This document shows positions 45,464-54,050 of a DNA stretch of 64,000 nucleotides, one piece after another (positions within the stretch are counted from its first letter, which is position 1; each line of letters begins with the position of its first letter). Below the pieces are notes generated by a model. That model did not search any database and had not been told where the DNA came from. It saw only the letters and a program-made list of their open reading frames with translations. The position numbers were made by a program, and so were the translations under genes. The stretch is from UBA1672 sp051967755 (GTDB lineage: Bacteria > Pseudomonadota > Alphaproteobacteria > Micavibrionales > Micavibrionaceae), in NCBI GenBank assembly GCA_051967755.1, contig JBQDYD010000006.1, forward strand, positions 1-64,000, written 5' to 3'.

Positions 45464-46774
45464 ATGCACCTTACACAAAACAGACCACGTCTCCTTTCTT
45501 TTGTGTTTTATTTTTTATTGCTCAGTGCTTCATTGCTTTTACACGGTTGCGGCGGTGGATATAACACCCAGCCATGGATGAAAGATGATCAAGCCGTATC
45601 GGGCACAGCCCAAAACGCGCCCAGCAAACTGTCTGTCGCAGCAGTAGAGGCCGAAACATTGGACGGCCCGATGGATGCCGCCGACGGCACTATGGATGGC
45701 TTGGCACCTGTCAAAGTCGCAATCCTCCTCCCGCTCAGCGGACGAAATGCACGCCTCGGGCAATCAATGTTAAACGCCGCGCAGATGGCGCTGTTTGATA
45801 TCGGATATAATAATTTTGAACTCTTGCCAAAAGACACAAAAGGCACCCCCGACGGAGCCCGCAAAGCCGCACGCGAAGCCCTTCAAGATGGCGCGAAGCT
45901 TGTGCTAGGGCCTGTATTTTCCCCGTCCGTTAAGGCAGCCCGCCAAGTCACACAAAGCGCCAATGTGAATATGATTGCATTTTCCACGGACTGGACTTTG
46001 GCAAATAACCGCACATTCTTAATCGGCTTGCTGCCCTTTGACCAAATTGAGCGTGTTGTTGGCTATGCATCACAAAACGGATATAAACGCATCGGCGTAA
46101 TCAGCCCAACCAACACATACGGGAACGGCGTTGTCTCCGCCTATAGTGCGATCGCACCAAGCGCAGGCATTCAACAAACCCGCATTGAACGTTTCTCAAC
46201 CAAGGACAATAACCTTGCGCCGGTCATGCGCATATTCTCTGACTATGACGCACGCAAAAAGGCCAACAACGAATTCGGCCCGCCATTTGATGCGGTGTTG
46301 ATGCCTGTTGGCGGCCCTGTCGCACGTGAGCTGGGTAGCTTCCTTAATCACTATGACCTCCCCCCGCATCAGGTGAAACGTTTAGGCACAGGGTTAATGG
46401 ATGATCCGTCCCTTGCGCAGGACAGTACATTGCGCGGTGCATGGTTTGCCGCGCCCGACCCGCAATCCAGAAAGAAATTTGAACGCCGATACACAAACAC
46501 ATACAGAACAAAGCCCCCGCGCATTGCCTCATTGGCCTATGACGCAACGGCTTTATCTGCAATTCTGGCACGCATCGGATTGAAAAAGACAGGCCGCCCA
46601 GCATACAGCCACAGCGCGATTACAAACGCGAACGGGTTTTCCGGCGTGGATGGAATATTCCGATTCCGTGCGGATGGTATTGTTGAACGCGGCCTTGCCA
46701 TCATGGAATATAAAAACGGACGCATTGTTGTAATTGACAACGCCCCGAAAACATTTCAAAAGAGAGCGTTTTAA
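45464..46774 (+). CDS. lpoA: Penicillin-binding-protein activator LpoA-like lipoprotein
   Basis: A lipoprotein signal ends in LLHGC (Cys about 29). After a linker the protein has the type I periplasmic-binding fold characteristic of the LpoA C-terminal half: VKVAILLPLSGRNARLGQSMLNAAQMALFDIG, LVLGPVFSPSVKAAR, VNMIAFSTDW, YASQNGYKRIGVIS and IASLAYDATALSAILAR. The N-terminal TPR domain of E. coli LpoA is missing, as is usual outside gammaproteobacteria. LpoA activates the PBP1A peptidoglycan synthase from the outer membrane. It starts only about 30 bases from rsmI in a divergent arrangement, matching E. coli synteny. Confidence 0.88.
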   Translation: MHLTQNRPRLLSFVFYFLLLSASLLLHGCGGGYNTQPWMKDDQAVSGTAQNAPSKLSVAAVEAETLDGPMDAADGTMDGLAPVKVAILLPLSGRNARLGQSMLNAAQMALFDIGYNNFELLPKDTKGTPDGARKAAREALQDGAKLVLGPVFSPSVKAARQVTQSANVNMIAFSTDWTLANNRTFLIGLLPFDQIERVVGYASQNGYKRIGVISPTNTYGNGVVSAYSAIAPSAGIQQTRIERFSTKDNNLAPVMRIFSDYDARKKANNEFGPPFDAVLMPVGGPVARELGSFLNHYDLPPHQVKRLGTGLMDDPSLAQDSTLRGAWFAAPDPQSRKKFERRYTNTYRTKPPRIASLAYDATALSAILARIGLKKTGRPAYSHSAITNANGFSGVDGIFRFRADGIVERGLAIMEYKNGRIVVIDNAPKTFQKRAF

Positions 46775-46798
46775 AAATTTAACGGATACGTTTAAAAA

Positions 46799-47185
46799 AT
46801 GAGGATTAAAAAGGCCAATACGCGATGCGCGCGCTTTCTTGCCCTTGCGGCAATGATTATGGCCTTTATGTCCCATACCACTCCGCTATGGGCAAGCTCT
46901 GCGAACGGTACACCGATTGTCATCTGTAGCTCTTTCGGCACCAAGACAATCATCATTGATGAAAACGGCAATCAAATACCGCAAGATGACAGCACCGCGA
47001 TAAAACATTGCGCTATGTGTCTGAATGCGGCGATGCACGCTTTGGCTGCGCGTGATCTGAACGCACATGCTATCCCGGCGCCCGAATTGACAAAAACCGG
47101 CCGTATTTACAATTCAGAATCGCCGCGTATCTATTCAAACCATACGGCTGACCGCGCCATTCGCGCACCGCCTGCATACTCCTGA
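46799..47185 (+). CDS. DUF2946-like small secreted protein
   Basis: The 128-residue product has an N-terminal signal-like hydrophobic stretch (ARFLALAAMIMAFMSHTTPLWASS), then a block typical of DUF2946: IVICSSFGTKTIIIDENGNQIP and, about 20 residues on, KHCAMCLNA. The C..CxxC pattern could bind a metal. Members are often found near copper genes. It starts 25 bases after lpoA and is followed 45 bases on by the His-rich outer-membrane protein, so it probably belongs with that gene. Confidence 0.72.
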   Translation: MRIKKANTRCARFLALAAMIMAFMSHTTPLWASSANGTPIVICSSFGTKTIIIDENGNQIPQDDSTAIKHCAMCLNAAMHALAARDLNAHAIPAPELTKTGRIYNSESPRIYSNHTADRAIRAPPAYS

Positions 47186-47229
47186 ACCACACCACCTAAC
47201 AACATTATTTTATATTCAGGAGTTCAAAA

Positions 47230-48351
47230 ATGAACCAATTTAAAAAAGCCTGCCTAATGGGCAGCACAATCCTTGGCTTTATGGTATCACCCGCACTGGC
47301 CGATGAAATGACAATTTCCAATCACGATGACCATGCGCATCATAACCATCATGCAGAAGGCCACGTTCATAAAGGCCCCCTCGCCCCTACAAACATCATG
47401 GGTGATCACACACATGATAAAGGCGAATGGATGGTGTCGTATCGTTTCAAACATATGCGCATGGAGGGCAACCGTCAGGGCACAAGCTCTATCTCACCAG
47501 AGGATATCGTCTCCACGGTTACCAACCCGAATGCGCCGCCGCCTAATTTACGCGTTGTCCCGACTGAAATGGATATGGACATGCATATGCTTGGCGCGAT
47601 GTACGGCGTGACAGACAAGCTAACCCTGATGGCGATGGCGATGTATATGACCAAGGAAATGGACCATATCACCTTTGCGGGTATGGCGGGCACAGCGCGC
47701 CTTGGGGAATTTACTACGCGCTCCTCCGGCTGGGGGGATACATCCCTGACGGGGATTTATAATGTCTATGAAAATGACAACATCAATATAAACATCAATC
47801 TGGGAATCAGTGCGCCGACAGGCTCTATTAAGGAAGAAGACACCGTCCTAACGCCTATGAACACCACGCCGCGCCTAAGACTTCCGTACGCGATGCAACT
47901 CGGCTCGGGCACGTGGGATGCCCTGCCCGGCATCACCTATACAGGCCATAGCGGTAAATGGGGATGGGGCGCGCAATATCAGGCCACCATCCGCCTTGAG
48001 AGTGAAAACGACCAAGGGTATCGTTGGGGTAATCGCCATAACCTAAACCTTTGGGGCGCGTATCAACTCTCTGATCAATGGACCGTGAATGCACAAATTC
48101 GCGGTGAAACCATGGGCAAGATTAAGGGCTCTGACGCCGCAATCACCGCACCCGTGCAAACCGCCAATCCCGACAATTACGGCGGCGAGATTGTTGAGGT
48201 CGGCGCAGGATTTATCTACCAGCCTGACTTACAAAGCTTAAAAGGCCTTGAAATCGGCGTAAATCTAGACGCGCCTGTCCACCAGGATTTAAACGGTGTA
48301 CAGATGGAGCGTGACTGGAGCATCAGCACCGCAATCACATATCGTTTTTAA
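47230..48351 (+). CDS. Outer-membrane transporter-like protein with His-rich N-terminus
   Basis: A signal peptide ends near ALADEM. Residues 30-55 carry about ten His among Asp, Asn and Glu (NHDDHAHHNHHAEGH), a likely metal-binding segment. The rest is a beta-barrel-like protein with the family's recurring blocks: GDHTHDKGEWMVSYRF, MDMDMHMLGAMYGVTDKL, MALAMY-type Met-rich strands, GWGDTSLTGIYNVY and PTGSIKEED, closing on a terminal YRF. The family is annotated only as transporter and is common beside copper or metal genes. The very high Met and His content fits copper or zinc. An AGGAG site precedes the start. Confidence 0.78.
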   Translation: MNQFKKACLMGSTILGFMVSPALADEMTISNHDDHAHHNHHAEGHVHKGPLAPTNIMGDHTHDKGEWMVSYRFKHMRMEGNRQGTSSISPEDIVSTVTNPNAPPPNLRVVPTEMDMDMHMLGAMYGVTDKLTLMAMAMYMTKEMDHITFAGMAGTARLGEFTTRSSGWGDTSLTGIYNVYENDNINININLGISAPTGSIKEEDTVLTPMNTTPRLRLPYAMQLGSGTWDALPGITYTGHSGKWGWGAQYQATIRLESENDQGYRWGNRHNLNLWGAYQLSDQWTVNAQIRGETMGKIKGSDAAITAPVQTANPDNYGGEIVEVGAGFIYQPDLQSLKGLEIGVNLDAPVHQDLNGVQMERDWSISTAITYRF

Positions 48352-48376
48352 TCTAAAAACGATTCGATATCACATT

Positions 48377-48415
48377 AAGCGCACGCCACGGATTAACGAT
48401 GGGGTGCGTTTTTTT
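48377..48415 (+). terminator. Terminator after the outer-membrane protein gene
   Basis: The stem AAGCGCAC/GTGCGTTT (one G-U pair, one internal mismatch before CC/GG) is followed by a run of T. It lies about 25 bases past the stop at 48351. Confidence 0.85.
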
Positions 48416-48638
48416 ATGTACGTATAAAGTAAGGTGAAATAACAAAAAAATATAATAAAATACTGTAATAAAATATCTTTCTAAAAAAAAACCTGATTTT
48501 GTATAAAAAATTAACCTTTGGTGGCTTGTCAAAATGATGAAAATAAGTAATATCTAATCATACCCAGATACGACACGATGAGTTTTCATACTGTCCTTTC
48601 GCCTGTTTCATAGGCATTTATAGTTTAGGAGGAGCATC

Positions 48639-49235
48639 ATGGCAGAAGCAGCCAAAAAAGGTCGACCACGTAGTGAGAAATCACGCAAGGCGATATTGAA
48701 TGCAACAAACAAACTCTTGCTTCAGACATCCGTGCAGGAGCTAAGCATTGAGTCCATCGCCAAGAAAGCGAAAGTCGGAAAGACAACGATCTATCGCTGG
48801 TGGCCGAACAAGACCGCAGTTGTGATGGATGCATTGGCGAACCAACCCGGCATGCAGACCCCTCTTCCGACAGCAAGCAGCCACAGAGAAGCGATCACAA
48901 TGCAACTGGATAAGTTGATCCGCTTGGTCGATAGCAATAACGGGCAAACCATCGCCCAGCTTTTCAGTGAGGCACAGGCCAGCGAAGTCTCTTTAAAAAT
49001 CTTTAAAGATAACCTTCTGGAGCCTTTGATGGATGCCATCCGCTACAGCATCGAAGAAGGCCAGAAAAACGGTGAATTCCGCGATGATATCGACGCATCA
49101 TTGGCGATTGATATGCTATGTGGTCCGATCTTCTTCCGCCTGATGGCACACCCGAATGACCTAGACGATCCGTTCCGTGAGGCATATCCCGACGAAGCCA
49201 TCAAAGTCTTAGACGTCAGTAACGCGAACAGCTAA
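48639..49235 (+). CDS. TetR/AcrR family transcriptional regulator
   Basis: The N-terminal 60 residues form the TetR DNA-binding domain with helix-turn-helix IESIAKKAKVGKTTIYRWWPNKTAVV. It starts with a basic arm (AAKKGRPRSEKSRKAI). The ligand-binding domain matches the TetR C-terminal class with GPIFFRLMAH near 170. A strong AGGAGG ribosome site lies at 48629. It stands after a terminator, so it has its own promoter in the AT-rich 48420-48630 stretch. Its targets are not shown by sequence. The outer-membrane protein gene is the nearest candidate. Confidence 0.92.
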   Translation: MAEAAKKGRPRSEKSRKAILNATNKLLLQTSVQELSIESIAKKAKVGKTTIYRWWPNKTAVVMDALANQPGMQTPLPTASSHREAITMQLDKLIRLVDSNNGQTIAQLFSEAQASEVSLKIFKDNLLEPLMDAIRYSIEEGQKNGEFRDDIDASLAIDMLCGPIFFRLMAHPNDLDDPFREAYPDEAIKVLDVSNANS

Positions 49236-49260
49236 GCTGATTACACAATTAAAGTTAACA

Positions 49261-49292
49261 AATAGAGGCCGAAAAACGCCTCTATTTTTTTT
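49261..49292 (+). terminator. Terminator after the TetR gene
   Basis: The stem AATAGAGGC/GCCTCTATT with an eight-base loop is followed by a run of T. It lies 26 bases past the TetR stop. Confidence 0.92.
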
Positions 49293-49345
49293 GCGCATAT
49301 GTAAATTTATTGCTATCCTGAGGAAAAATAATAATCGAGTGATAA

Positions 49346-50719
49346 ATGGGCGATACCCCAAGCGATAAACCAAACGCATTTGAGCGGCACTATAACCGCT
49401 TTAAAAATGATTCCCCGCCCCTTGCAGAGAACGAGAGGGTATTATCCGATCGCGTCATCACCCAGCACCTTCAGGACAATTACGACAATGATGAAATCCC
49501 CATGGACCGCATCGATTTCAGCGTGCCGGGGGCAATCGACAGAGTTGAAAGAAACCTGAGAGAGGCCAGCAAGGCAAACTGGGACCCTGATCACAGTGAC
49601 GGCATGGTATCAGAAACAATTAACTATCTATCGATGATGATATACGGTGAGGCAGAGCAATCCCCCGAACAACGCGCATCCGACACAAACGCCAGGGCGT
49701 TTTTGGGGAAAACACGCACAGATGCAAACGTCGTTGAAGACATCATAAACCGCACCCCCGCCCTGTCGGGATTTTCCATGGATGATGCCAAAGCCATCGC
49801 CCGCGCGGATATGTCAGATACGGATAACGGCATTGCAACACTGTCAAAATTCCCTGATGCAGACCCGAATTTGGTGCGCGCAGTTGCTTATACGATGCTG
49901 CACGCCAACGCAGACTCCCTGAGCGACGAAGACCTCCAGGGGCAGGACTTTGCAGGCACAGCCCGTGGATATCTGCATTACAGTAACGAAGACGGCAATG
50001 CCTATCGTGATTGGGAACTGGATCGCCGCAACGCCGTATTGGATGATCTGAAGGGAAACCCGGATTTTATGGCAGATTTAGGCCGCATCAAAGCGCCGCA
50101 AAATATTGAAACCGCAGATGAACTGGCCGAGCAATTCGCAATCAGAGAGCGCATTGCAGATACAATCGCAACAAGGTTCGCCGACACATACGGTGTTTCG
50201 GATATCCTGACAAAAGACGATATCACCGTTACATACGCGACACGCGCCACATTTAGCGAGGACGCAACCGGCGGATATATGGCACATACAAATATCGGCA
50301 TCCTGAACGATGAAACCATCGTCGTGCGCTATAACCCTGCTGCCCCCCTTATGGACAACACAAGATACCTGGCAAAAACCGATATAGACGAAGCAGATTT
50401 CTTTTTGCGCTCTGCTGTAGAGGAAGTGCAACATGGCGTAGATCAAATTTATGCTGATAAGCTTGTGCTCGGCACACTTCCCGAAAATGCCCCCGTTGAT
50501 CATCACGCCACAATGTCCGCCCTGAATTATCTGACATATGCAGACGGTGACCCTGGCGCGGGGTATGATGACTATGCCAACCAATATGTCGAAAGCAGCG
50601 CGAAAAACGTCGCGCAAGACATTGCGTTTGAGCTGACCTACCAGCTTAAATACCCGGAAGATGCCAATGCCACACAAAACGCCAATATGGGTGTCGACAC
50701 ACCCACCGTTAAACTATAG
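49346..50719 (+). CDS. Unknown protein with altered zincin-like motif
   Basis: The 457-residue protein has no signal peptide. Most of it is acidic and helical. A beta segment TIVVRYNPAA (about 324-333) is followed by a helix with EEVQH (359-363) and later by YVESSA with E416. In gluzincin-type peptidases and in toxin- or phage-associated helper domains the helix reads HExxH, with a third Glu ligand about 50 residues on. Here the first His is Glu. The resemblance is therefore partial and catalysis is doubtful. No close homologue is recognised. Neighbours (TetR before, MscS after) give no clue. Confidence 0.55.
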   Translation: MGDTPSDKPNAFERHYNRFKNDSPPLAENERVLSDRVITQHLQDNYDNDEIPMDRIDFSVPGAIDRVERNLREASKANWDPDHSDGMVSETINYLSMMIYGEAEQSPEQRASDTNARAFLGKTRTDANVVEDIINRTPALSGFSMDDAKAIARADMSDTDNGIATLSKFPDADPNLVRAVAYTMLHANADSLSDEDLQGQDFAGTARGYLHYSNEDGNAYRDWELDRRNAVLDDLKGNPDFMADLGRIKAPQNIETADELAEQFAIRERIADTIATRFADTYGVSDILTKDDITVTYATRATFSEDATGGYMAHTNIGILNDETIVVRYNPAAPLMDNTRYLAKTDIDEADFFLRSAVEEVQHGVDQIYADKLVLGTLPENAPVDHHATMSALNYLTYADGDPGAGYDDYANQYVESSAKNVAQDIAFELTYQLKYPEDANATQNANMGVDTPTVKL

Positions 50720-50801
50720 AACAGCGCCCTAATTGAAAATCACCTGTTTCGTGATACTATATTCTGCCTCAATGCAGCCCTAAGATAAAACGGAGCCCCA
50801 C

Positions 50802-52223
50802 ATGGCAGATGCACCAAGTGCCGCTGAAACCAAAGAAAAAGTTGAAGAAATCGTCATCGAGGGCATTAACCTCGAAAAAATAAATATTTCCGAAATCGCA
50901 CAACACACTCTTGATTGGTGCACCGATTATTTATTTCAATACAACACCCTATATCAAGGCATTATCATTGTTGCTTCGTTTGTGATCGGTCTGATCATTT
51001 ATCGGATGACAAAGAAAAGTGTTGTTGATGCCATCGAAAATTCAGATTGGCCACGCCGCGTAAAACGTGTGGCGATGAACGTTAAAAAGCTGCTCTTCCC
51101 GTTTATTACCCTTACCGTGATTTTCCTAATGACACGGATCGCCAGTTCCGATCTGGTCGGGGTGGATGTCTCCCTGATCAATGGAATGATGAAAGTACTG
51201 GCCGCATGGATTGTTATTCGCTTGCTTGCGCAATTCATTGATAACAACGCCGTACGTAATGTTTTTGCGTTCGGCATTTGGTCCGTCGCCGCCCTCAGTA
51301 TTTTTGGTGTATTGGGCACAGCAACCGCCGTTTTAGACTCCGCCGCCTTCACGATGGGCGACTTCAGATTATCCCTACTTTCTGTCATCAAAAGTGTCTT
51401 TTACCTATTCATTTTATTGTATTTTGCCACTTTTGTTTCCTCATTTGCCGAACGGCGCGTATTAAAATCAACCAGCCTGACCCGATCCTCTCAGGTGCTG
51501 GTCGCAAAAATCATCCGTGTTTTATTGATTGTTATTGCCCTTTTAATTGGCATCACAAGTTCCGGCATTGATTTATCCCTGTTCGCGGTCTTTGGCGGTG
51601 CGGTCGGTTTGGGCGTTGGTTTTGGTTTACAAAAAGGTGTCTCAAACCTGTTTTCAGGCATGCTGCTGTTGGTTGACCGATCAATCGAACCCGGCGATGT
51701 CATCGAAATCCCTGAAATCGGAACCTTTGGTTGGGTTAATCACATGGCCGCGCGCTATACTGAAATCGTCACGCGTGACAACAAATCCTTCCTGATACCG
51801 AACGAAGATTTCATCACCCAGCGCGTCGTGAATTGGAGCCACGGGAACTCGCTCATTAGAATCGAAGTACAGTTCGGTGTTCACTACGATTCCGACCCAC
51901 ATGCCGTCAAAGCATTGGCAGAAGACGCCGCGGCAAACGCACATGAACGTATTTGCGAAGACCCCGCCCCCGTATGTCATCTGACCGAATTCGGAGATAG
52001 CTCCCTTAATTTCAAACTAAGATTTTGGATTCAAGATGCGGAGCGCGGCGTGACCAATATGCGCGGCGCGGTTATGCTTGCGTTATGGGATGCATTTAAA
52101 GACAATAATATTGAAATCCCCTATCCGCATCGCGATGTCTATATTCGCAATAACGAAGAGACCAGCCTTCCCCCTGCTGCTGAGCCCCAAAAGAAAGACA
52201 ACAAAAAAGCCTCACAAGAATAG
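50802..52223 (+). CDS. MscS-family mechanosensitive channel
   Basis: The 473-residue protein has an N-terminal soluble stretch, about five membrane helices (about 47-66, 95-115, 130-150, 155-180, 200-220), then a pore helix and beta domain with the family block FGGAVGLGVGFGLQKGVSNLFSGMLLLVDRSIEPGDVI. The cytoplasmic domain continues with VNWSHGNSLIRIEVQFGVHY, typical of the larger MscK/YbdG-like members. It releases solutes on hypo-osmotic shock. The C-terminal 25 residues are Glu/Lys-rich. A CGGAG site lies upstream of the ATG. Confidence 0.92.
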   Translation: MADAPSAAETKEKVEEIVIEGINLEKINISEIAQHTLDWCTDYLFQYNTLYQGIIIVASFVIGLIIYRMTKKSVVDAIENSDWPRRVKRVAMNVKKLLFPFITLTVIFLMTRIASSDLVGVDVSLINGMMKVLAAWIVIRLLAQFIDNNAVRNVFAFGIWSVAALSIFGVLGTATAVLDSAAFTMGDFRLSLLSVIKSVFYLFILLYFATFVSSFAERRVLKSTSLTRSSQVLVAKIIRVLLIVIALLIGITSSGIDLSLFAVFGGAVGLGVGFGLQKGVSNLFSGMLLLVDRSIEPGDVIEIPEIGTFGWVNHMAARYTEIVTRDNKSFLIPNEDFITQRVVNWSHGNSLIRIEVQFGVHYDSDPHAVKALAEDAAANAHERICEDPAPVCHLTEFGDSSLNFKLRFWIQDAERGVTNMRGAVMLALWDAFKDNNIEIPYPHRDVYIRNNEETSLPPAAEPQKKDNKKASQE

Positions 52224-52235
52224 TAAGGCTTCTTT
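52207..52235 (+). terminator. Possible weak terminator overlapping the MscS stop codon
   Basis: AAGCCT and AGGCTT form a six-pair stem with a 13-base loop that spans the stop codon, followed by CTTTCTTT. It is short and would be leaky. Confidence 0.4.
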
Positions 52236-52260
52236 CTTTAAACATATGCAGGAAACGACA

Positions 52261-52530
52261 TTACATATCGAAAGTTTCGGCGCTTTGGCCGCCATCAACA
52301 CCAAGGGCAACGCGGTCACCTTCTTGTAGATCAGAAAGCTTTGTATTGATTGTCACAGGATCGCCGTTCTTATCTGTAAATTCAGGCATTTTTACCTCAG
52401 TATATCCCATCGCTTCACGATCACCATCCTGAAGGTCCGCAATCTTTGTTGTGATTGTAACAGGATCACCATGCCTATCGGTAAAAGTCGGCTTAATCGC
52501 ATCCCAGTTTTTCAATCCGTCATCACTCAT
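52261..52530 (-). CDS. Small protein made of two 30-residue repeats
   Basis: The 89-residue product consists of two tandem units, residues 14-43 and 49-78, sharing about 20 of 30 residues (PxFTDxxGDPVTIxTK, then DLQxGDR). Each unit may be a small beta module. There is no signal peptide or membrane helix. The tail ends QSAETFDM. I do not recognise the family. A plausible AAGGAA ribosome site precedes the start. It lies alone between mscS and ahpD in the opposite strand to mscS, so it needs its own promoter. Confidence 0.6.
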   Translation of the reverse strand: MSDDGLKNWDAIKPTFTDRHGDPVTITTKIADLQDGDREAMGYTEVKMPEFTDKNGDPVTINTKLSDLQEGDRVALGVDGGQSAETFDM

Positions 52531-52667
52531 TAGTCAAGTTCCTTTGTGGTTAAACTCTTGTTATTTTAATAAAGGTTGCCTTATATATTCTTAACATTTA
52601 CGCCATGCAAGAAAAAAGTGCGCGATTTTACTCGCACACCCTATCATTCGTATATTTTCGCGTTTGG

Positions 52668-53213
52668 TTACGCTGCTTTTGCTTGCGCGATTTGGGCAGG
52701 CTCAGCTGTCAATGTCGCAGACACAGCCGCAACAACCGCCGCAACCTTAACCGCAGTCTGAATTTCAGTGTTTGCAATACCTGCGTCTTTCAGCTGTTTT
52801 TCATGTGACTGAACACAGAAGTTACAGCCATTAATCGCAGACACAGCCAAAGACCATAGTTCGAAATCAATTTTCTCTTCAATACCCGGGTTGGCAATCA
52901 CATTCATGCGCAACTTTGCAGGCAATGTTTGATATTCGCTCATAATGCCTGTGAACTTATAATAAACATTATTCATCGCCATGATTGATGCCGCCGCTTT
53001 TGCCGCGTCAATCGCCGCCGCAGAGATATTATCGCTCGCCTCTGCTTCGATTGCATCGATAACATCGGCATTGCCACACGCATATGCACATGCAACGAAC
53101 GTGCCCCAAAGCTTTTGCAGATCGAGTGTTTCGTCACTGGCTAGGGATGACAGGTTTAACTTAATATCCTTCGCATAAGCAGGAAGTTTATTTTTCAATT
53201 CTGAAATCGACAT
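52668..53213 (-). CDS. ahpD: Alkyl hydroperoxide reductase AhpD
   Basis: AhpD is the thiol protein that passes electrons to AhpC and has weak peroxidase activity. The family signature E-x11-C-x2-C-x3-H is present: E118, C130, C133 and H137 (SAINGCNFCVQSHEK). Length 181 is typical. The gene lies about 110 bases downstream of ahpC on the same strand, with a strong stem-loop between them. The ribosome site at the start is AAAGGA. Confidence 0.93.
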   Translation of the reverse strand: MSISELKNKLPAYAKDIKLNLSSLASDETLDLQKLWGTFVACAYACGNADVIDAIEAEASDNISAAAIDAAKAAASIMAMNNVYYKFTGIMSEYQTLPAKLRMNVIANPGIEEKIDFELWSLAVSAINGCNFCVQSHEKQLKDAGIANTEIQTAVKVAAVVAAVSATLTAEPAQIAQAKAA

Positions 53214-53247
53214 GTGGTTATCCTTTTACTTTTATTCATTAATGGGC

Positions 53248-53293
53248 GATACGGCGGGTAGAGGAACTGAGGGGGTATATCACCCGCCGTATC
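53248..53293. repeat. Perfect 12-base inverted repeat between ahpC and ahpD
   Basis: GATACGGCGGGT and ACCCGCCGTATC can pair across a 22-base loop. The stem lies 30 bases past the ahpC stop and 35 bases before the ahpD start. On the minus strand no T run follows the stem (it reads GCCC), so it is not a normal terminator for ahpC. It may instead be a partial terminator, an mRNA-stabilising hairpin or a processing site, which would set different levels of the two proteins. Confidence 0.75.
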
Positions 53294-53322
53294 TTTTGCA
53301 CTCTTATTAGTCTGCTTAATAA

Positions 53323-53904
53323 TTAAGCAGCAATCTTTGTTGCTTCTGAAGAAACATCAATGACATCACCACCAACCGGACGGTTACATGGGCATAGCTC
53401 ATCTGATTGTAACGCATCAAGGATACGCAATGTTTCTTTCGGGTTACGACCAACATTCAGACCGTTTACAGAAACGTGCTGGATTACATTATGTGGGTCT
53501 ACAACGAATGTCGCACGAAGGGCTACACCTTCTTTTGGCTCACGGATACCAAGGGCATCAACCAAAGTGCCGTTTGTGTCTGCAAATGACCACTGGTCAA
53601 GCTTGTTCAGGTCTGCGTGCTCACGACGCCATGCCAACTTACAGAATTCATTGTCAGTTGAACCACCAAGAACAACTGCATCACGATCAGCAAATTCTTC
53701 GTTTAATTTTGCAAATTCAACAATTTCAGTCGGACATACAAATGTGAAATCTTTTGGGTAGAAGAAGATAACTTTCCACTTACCTTCAAAGCTTTTTTCA
53801 GTGATTGCTTCAAAAGCACTTTCGCCGTTTTCTTCGTGCTTATTAAATCCTGGCTTAACGCCTGTAACTTCAAATTCAGGTAGTTGATCACCTATTCCGA
53901 GCAT
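53323..53904 (-). CDS. ahpC: Peroxiredoxin AhpC
   Basis: The 193-residue protein has the peroxidatic C57 in DFTFVCPTE and the resolving region LCPCNRP with C171 and C173. The three-Cys pattern matches the mycobacterial-type AhpC that uses AhpD rather than AhpF. It reduces hydrogen peroxide, organic peroxides and peroxynitrite. It is transcribed divergently from oxyR. A GAGAAAAAG-type ribosome site is present. The catalytic Thr and Arg positions are kept (PTE, ALRATFVVD). Confidence 0.95.
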   Translation of the reverse strand: MLGIGDQLPEFEVTGVKPGFNKHEENGESAFEAITEKSFEGKWKVIFFYPKDFTFVCPTEIVEFAKLNEEFADRDAVVLGGSTDNEFCKLAWRREHADLNKLDQWSFADTNGTLVDALGIREPKEGVALRATFVVDPHNVIQHVSVNGLNVGRNPKETLRILDALQSDELCPCNRPVGGDVIDVSSEATKIAA

Positions 53905-54014
53905 ATCTTTTTCTCCATAAATTAGATATTAATGTTTTACATGATTGTTAAATGCACAGATTCCTCTTGCAAAATCCAATGAATTATTCCAATTACTATT
54001 ATCGAAAAAACAAA

Positions 54015-54030
54015 TAATTAAATTTAATTA
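54015..54030. repeat. Perfect 16-base AT palindrome upstream of oxyR
   Basis: TAATTAAATTTAATTA is a perfect palindrome 21 bases before the oxyR ATG. LysR-type regulators often bind near their own start. The canonical OxyR tetranucleotide pattern (ATAG/CTAT) is not seen here, so the palindrome may be only AT-rich sequence. Confidence 0.35.
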
Positions 54031-54050
54031 AAAAAGGTAAAGTCGATAAA

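Noticed and set aside
50078..50677. 199-residue minus-strand frame opposite the unknown 457-residue protein
   Set aside because: The plus-strand product has coherent composition and a plausible domain. The minus frame is Cys-rich and has no start signal.
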